Of a DNA stretch of 14,661 nt, positions 11,286 through 14,661 are shown in pieces. The DNA comes from Clostridia bacterium (GTDB taxonomy: Bacteria; Bacillota; Clostridia; Christensenellales; Borkfalkiaceae). How positions within the stretch are numbered: the stretch's first letter is position 1; the number at the start of each line of letters is the position of its first letter. The notes under the pieces are model-generated. The model searched no databases and was not told the origin of the DNA. It was given only the letters and a program-made list of their open reading frames with translations. Both the position numbers and the translations under genes were made by a program. The DNA is taken from the NCBI GenBank assembly GCA_029054485.1, contig JAIDFD010000225.1, positions 1-14,661 of the forward strand, read 5' to 3'.

Positions 11286-13538
11286 TTATTCTTTGTTTTT
11301 GTCCGATGATTCGCCGTATTCGTCCGCATAAACGTCGATATTTCTGTCGTCCGTGGTATCGACTTTTATACCCTTTTTGTACTGCGGCATCTTCTTTTTC
11401 TTGTAGCGTTTTACAAGTATAGGGGTAAGAACAGCCGCCGCGATTATAATCAGTCCGCCTAAAACAATGCCGATTATAAAGCCCGCCTGCTCGCCCTTTG
11501 AAAGGCTCTCAAACCAAGTAGGCTCGGTTTCGGGATAAGCTTGCAGGTACAGCGTTTTCAGATTGTCGGTATAGCCTTCCGCATCGTCTGCGTTCATAAC
11601 GCCCAATACGGTGTAGTAGTAGTCGCGCTTGTTCGCGGTAACGTCCTTGCCGTTTACCTTTTTGGTATCGGCATACTCTTCCCAGTCGCCCTCCGCCGCA
11701 ATAAAGTCCTCGTATTTTGCGAGCGACTCTTCCGACCAGAAGTGGTTGAAGTCGTAATTTTTCACATCGACGTAAGCCTGCGAAAGCTCGTAAATATACT
11801 CGTTTTCGTCCGCGAAGAAGGCGTACCACAGCGCGGCTTGCAGGTTTTCGTAAACCGTTTCGTCCACGTCCGCAATGTCCTCGGCTATGCCGTCATAGAG
11901 TTCGTTCAGCTCCTCTATCTCCGCGTTGGACATCATTTTGCCCTCTTCGTTGTTCAGATTGCAGACCATAGCGTACTCGTAAGAGGTCATATTTTCGGTC
12001 TGGGCAATGAACAGAAGCTGGTTGTCAAACATTTCGGGCAGGTACCAGCCGCTCAAAGAATCCACGTCCAAAATTCGGGTTGAAAGGTATTCGGAGTTCT
12101 CGTTGCCGGTGGGGAGTCCGTTATAGTCACCGTATCCGCCGTCGTAGCAAATGCGGTAAACGGTGTAGCCGTTGCCGCCCGTGAGCGAATAATATATATA
12201 GTTATGTCCGTTGTGCTCGGCGGTGAAAAGCAGGGTTGCCTGTCCGTCCGTAGTCAGATAAAATCTTGTATCATTGTTTACGGACTCGGGAATTTTTCCA
12301 TCGACGAGAGTTGCCTTTTCAATACCTATTGAAGAAAGTATCAGCGCGCCGCTCAGTTCGCCGTTGTTATCGTAAAGATAAACCTTTGTACTGCCCGCAT
12401 CGTTCACGGTTATATAGTTTTCGTGACCGTCCTTGTCCTGCGAGGATATCGGATTCCAGCTTGCGGAAGTCAAATCCTTATCACTTATCGAGTAAAGCTC
12501 CTGCGAACTGTTTTCCGAAGTTAAGTGCTTGTAGCGGGTGAAATAGAGATAACCGTTTTCATAGCTTGAAAGCGTGTAGGTGTACGAGACTCTTCTGAGC
12601 GCTTCGCCGTTGAGCGAGCCGTTAAACTGGGTTAAGCTTTCAGTGATGTTCTGTATAAAGCCTACGCCGTCCAAAACCAAATCGCCGCAGTTGATATACA
12701 GGGGATCTTCGTCCGCGTCATAGTCGGCAACTTCCGAAAAATCGTATTCGTTGGGCTCGGTCGCGTCCGCCGTTACGGTGTAAATCTGATTGTAATAATC
12801 CGAGTAAGCCGTGCCTGTCTTGAAGTCGGTTACCGTCATTGTATAGAAGATGCGGGGATTTTCCACGTCAGAGCTATCAAAAAGGTAACTTCCTACGTTG
12901 TACGCAAGTAATGTCTTTGCGCCCGTTTCGGTGTTGTAGGAGTAAATGTTCGTACAGCTTGTACCGTAAAGATTTTCGTTCGTTGCAACATACATAATAT
13001 ATACAACGCCGTCCACTTCAACATAGCGGTAATCTACCGTATTGTCGGCAAGCTGAATATAATAATTTTTAGAAGTACCCGTTCCGTCCAGTCTGGTGCG
13101 GCGGAAAGTTAAGTGCGAGTTCTGGATTTCGCCGTCGCTGTTCTTGTCGGTCGAGGGGGTCGTGTAATAGATATACTCGCCGTAAATAAATATACCGGCG
13201 TTCACGTTGCCCGAATAAGCTATAAGGGGAACGACCGTATCAACCGCGGAATAGTTGCGGTTTGCGAAATTCTCTTTGGAAATACGCATAACCGCGCCCT
13301 TTACAACATTTCCGAAGGTGTTGTCGGCGGTGTAGTTTTCCCTGCCGTTGATAAAATAGATATAGTCGCCCTTTTCAACGGCAAAGCCGCCGTTTGAAAT
13401 GACTTCCGCGTCCGAAATGTTATCGGGCGAAAGAGGTTTTACGCTGTAATTTGGTCCGCATGCCGAAATCAGGAAAATGCCGAGAGCAACTATTACTGCG
13501 GCGGCGAAACATATAATTTTAGTTATAAACTTACGCAT
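11286..13538 (-). CDS. Large lipoprotein with C-terminal transmembrane helix
   Basis: This 750-residue surface protein is of unknown function. The N-terminus is a signal peptide ending in the lipobox ISAC, with Cys27 as the expected lipidated residue. Residues about 45-520 contain repeated beta-strand motifs such as GDYIYFING, GEYIYYTTP, NGYLYFTRY and HNYIYYSLT, like beta-propeller-type DUF5050 domains. A more helical, acidic region follows (about 530-670). A hydrophobic helix at about 686-709 is followed by KRYKKKK and a short charged tail of 41 residues in total, presumably cytoplasmic. The protein would thus be fixed to the membrane at both ends with the propeller outside. ATG at 13538 has a Shine-Dalgarno GGAG 6 bases upstream and a promoter at 13581-13609. 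The gene stands alone. A sensor or binding role is only a guess. Confidence 0.88.
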   Translation of the reverse strand: MRKFITKIICFAAAVIVALGIFLISACGPNYSVKPLSPDNISDAEVISNGGFAVEKGDYIYFINGRENYTADNTFGNVVKGAVMRISKENFANRNYSAVDTVVPLIAYSGNVNAGIFIYGEYIYYTTPSTDKNSDGEIQNSHLTFRRTRLDGTGTSKNYYIQLADNTVDYRYVEVDGVVYIMYVATNENLYGTSCTNIYSYNTETGAKTLLAYNVGSYLFDSSDVENPRIFYTMTVTDFKTGTAYSDYYNQIYTVTADATEPNEYDFSEVADYDADEDPLYINCGDLVLDGVGFIQNITESLTQFNGSLNGEALRRVSYTYTLSSYENGYLYFTRYKHLTSENSSQELYSISDKDLTSASWNPISSQDKDGHENYITVNDAGSTKVYLYDNNGELSGALILSSIGIEKATLVDGKIPESVNNDTRFYLTTDGQATLLFTAEHNGHNYIYYSLTGGNGYTVYRICYDGGYGDYNGLPTGNENSEYLSTRILDVDSLSGWYLPEMFDNQLLFIAQTENMTSYEYAMVCNLNNEEGKMMSNAEIEELNELYDGIAEDIADVDETVYENLQAALWYAFFADENEYIYELSQAYVDVKNYDFNHFWSEESLAKYEDFIAAEGDWEEYADTKKVNGKDVTANKRDYYYTVLGVMNADDAEGYTDNLKTLYLQAYPETEPTWFESLSKGEQAGFIIGIVLGGLIIIAAAVLTPILVKRYKKKKMPQYKKGIKVDTTDDRNIDVYADEYGESSDKNKE

Positions 13539-13580
13539 ATTTTACTCCGAAAGGATAGTTATCGATTATTAACCTAAATA

Positions 13581-13609
13581 ATTATATACCAAACCGTTTT
13601 TTTAAGCAA
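13581..13609 (-). promoter_or_regulatory. SigA-type promoter of the large lipoprotein gene
   Basis: TTGCTT (13609-13604), 17 bases and TATAAT (13586-13581) on the minus strand. The start near 13574 leaves a leader of about 36 bases with a good Shine-Dalgarno site. Confidence 0.75.
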
Positions 13610-13656
13610 TAATTTTGGGCTTGATTTTGACGGAAATTTAAAAAAGGAGATTAATT

Positions 13657-13869
13657 ATTACGGAAAAATTTGCTCTTTTAAACATATTAAAGGCTTTGGA
13701 GGGACTTTCAAAAGTCCAAAGCCCCAGCCCCTCACCCGAAAAACCCGCTCCCGAGCAGGAAAAAGCGGCTCCCTCTCCCGAACAGCCGCAAAAGCCCAAC
13801 CCTATGGTTGCCGTGTTGGAACGGCACGAGAGGATATCGAACAAACTGAAACAGGGCGGCGAAAAATAA
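13657..13869 (+). CDS. Small proline-rich protein with apparent ATT start codon
   Basis: A 70-codon frame on the plus strand, divergent from the lipoprotein gene. A helical N-terminus (EKFALLNILKALEGLSKV) is followed by a Pro/Glu/Ser-rich linker (about 22-48) and a compact C-terminal motif NPMVAVLERHERISNKLK. The function is unknown, and no signal peptide or membrane helix is seen. An in-frame TAA at 13639-13641 closes the frame upstream, and between it and the coding part there is no ATG, GTG or TTG. A strong Shine-Dalgarno AAAGGAG ends 7 bases before ATT at 13657, which points to ATT initiation as in infC. A real ATG misread by one base is the main alternative. An internal ATG lies at codon 50, too late to make the helical part. 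The next gene, pfk, is convergent, with a shared terminator. Confidence 0.65.
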   Translation: MTEKFALLNILKALEGLSKVQSPSPSPEKPAPEQEKAAPSPEQPQKPNPMVAVLERHERISNKLKQGGEK

Positions 13870-13871
13870 AA

Positions 13872-13896
13872 GCCGCGCCGAATACTTCGGCGCGGC
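13872..13896. terminator. Bidirectional terminator between the small ORF and pfk
   Basis: GCCGCGCCGAA (13872-13882) and TTCGGCGCGGC (13886-13896) form an 11-bp stem with a TAC loop. On the minus strand TTTTATTTTT follows. On the plus strand T-rich sequence begins about 10 bases later (CTTTTTTATTTTTT). It serves the convergent genes on both sides. Confidence 0.85.
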
Positions 13897-13909
13897 GCGA
13901 AAAGCTTTT

Positions 13910-14661
13910 TTATTTTTTGGCTTTTGCTTTACCGTCTTTAATAGTTGAAGTTGCGTGCAGACGGATGTGTCTGGGCAAACCGTTTATCCAAAGGGGCGCT
14001 ATTTCCGCCTGAATTAACGGATAGATATAGTGTACAAGCTCGGGCTTGACGCTCGCGCCGTCCTCGGTAATCCATTCGAGAGGCACTTTCTTTTCAATAT
14101 TTGCAATCTGGTGAACGTCGGCAGGCTCGGTTATGCACATATACGGGTCGTCCGATACTCTCTTCAAGGTGATAACCTGACCGGTAAGACCTTCGAACGC
14201 CGCCTTGACAGCCGCGCCGCCCGCGTTGAAAGCTTCGGTCATATCGATACGCGCCATTATGTGGGAAGCGCAACGCTGCAGGGAAGAAAGTTCTATAGCC
14301 CTCGTCTTTACGCCGTATTTTTCGGCAACCTTGCCCGCTAAAAATCTTGCGGTGCCGGCAAGCTGTTTGTGTCCGAATGCGTCCACATAGTCAACGTGGT
14401 CGGAAAGCTCGCAGACGTATCTGCCGTCCGCAACCTTCACGCCCTCGGAAACCGCGATAACTATCGAGCGGTTTTCCTTTAAGAGCTTGCCAGTCCTTTC
14501 AAGGAATTTGTCTATATCGAAAACTCTTTCAGGCAGGTAGATTTCGTCCACGCCCTCGCAGTCCTCGCCCTTTGCGAGCGCGGTCGCCGCGGTAAGCCAG
14601 CCTGCGTTACGTCCCATTACTTCTATTACCGATACAACGGGATAATCGTAAACAAGTCCGT
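13910..14661 (-). CDS. 6-phosphofructokinase, C-terminal part (5' end outside the window)
   Basis: Phosphofructokinase makes fructose 1,6-bisphosphate, the committing step of glycolysis. The reading frame continues without a stop to the window edge, so about 250 C-terminal residues are present and the N-terminal nucleotide site is missing. EVMGRNAGWLTAATALA is the substrate-binding MGR segment, and SLQRCASHIMARIDMTEAFNAGGAAVKAA is the conserved effector/dimer-side region. The GWL after MGRNA and the long C-terminal extension (YIYPLIQAEIAPLWINGLPRHIRL) are more like the PPi-dependent or mixed group III enzymes than the short ATP enzyme of Escherichia coli. The residues that decide between ATP and PPi lie outside the window, so the phosphoryl donor is undetermined. 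An internal ATG at 14617 is not the start, because homology continues upstream (DYPVVSVIEVMGR). Confidence 0.93.
   Translation of the reverse strand, partial: GLVYDYPVVSVIEVMGRNAGWLTAATALAKGEDCEGVDEIYLPERVFDIDKFLERTGKLLKENRSIVIAVSEGVKVADGRYVCELSDHVDYVDAFGHKQLAGTARFLAGKVAEKYGVKTRAIELSSLQRCASHIMARIDMTEAFNAGGAAVKAAFEGLTGQVITLKRVSDDPYMCITEPADVHQIANIEKKVPLEWITEDGASVKPELVHYIYPLIQAEIAPLWINGLPRHIRLHATSTIKDGKAKAKK

Noticed and set aside
11541..12083. Plus-strand open frame of 180 codons
   Set aside because: It is antisense to the large lipoprotein gene; the Val/Arg/His-rich composition is an artefact of reading the reverse strand.
13638..13844. Minus-strand open frame of 68 codons rich in Gly, Ser and Cys
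   Set aside because: It is the complement of the Pro-rich plus-strand gene, which has the Shine-Dalgarno site; the Gly/Ser runs mirror its proline codons.

Overview
The window looks like chromosome from a Gram-positive, endospore-forming bacterium of the Clostridia, probably an uncultured gut-type lineage. This rests on SpmA/SpmB, a SipL-like DUF3794-LysM protein, Veg, a PFP/ATP-type phosphofructokinase, a lipobox lipoprotein, AT-rich intergenic regions with classic Gram-positive promoters, and very GC-rich hairpin terminators. I see no transposase, integrase, phage gene, CRISPR array, tRNA or rRNA. Most of the window is core genome with several unannotated conserved-looking genes and some unusual regulatory DNA.

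Layout. Positions 1-3850, minus strand: metG and tatD overlap by 4 bp. They are followed by a structured 130-bp untranslated stretch, then rsmA (ksgA) with its own promoter and terminator. The metG-tatD-rsmA order is a familiar Firmicutes housekeeping cluster. Positions 4067-5408, plus strand: a small Cys-rich protein, then spmA and spmB (spore core dehydration), with a SigE-like promoter directly in front of spmA. Positions 5409-5641 carry no gene, but hold a consensus promoter, a 19-bp palindrome and a good terminator, and so are a candidate small RNA. Positions 5642-8559, minus strand: ispE, a two-TM protein of unknown function and a cysteine desulfurase form one operon. Positions 8567-10141: a SipL-like spore morphogenesis protein with a SigE-like promoter. 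Positions 10161-11154: veg, and a zinc-ribbon protein with a long acidic tail. Positions 11246-13609: a 750-residue lipoprotein that also carries a C-terminal membrane helix. Positions 13657-13869, plus strand: a 70-codon ORF that has a strong ribosome binding site but no ATG, GTG or TTG, so it appears to start at ATT. Positions 13910-14661, minus strand: the C-terminal part of a 6-phosphofructokinase that runs off the right edge.

Common themes. Four promoters (rsmA, metG, the zinc-ribbon gene and the candidate sRNA) have the same hexamers and spacing, TTTACA-N17-TATAAT. Two genes (metG and ispE) have the -10 box only 6-7 bases from ATG and no Shine-Dalgarno sequence, and spmA shows the same geometry with a SigE-like promoter. 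These three mRNAs are therefore predicted to be leaderless or nearly so, while their neighbours have strong Shine-Dalgarno sites. I did not find a coherent new multi-gene system. The most unusual items are the ATT start, the leaderless promoters and the two candidate small RNAs.
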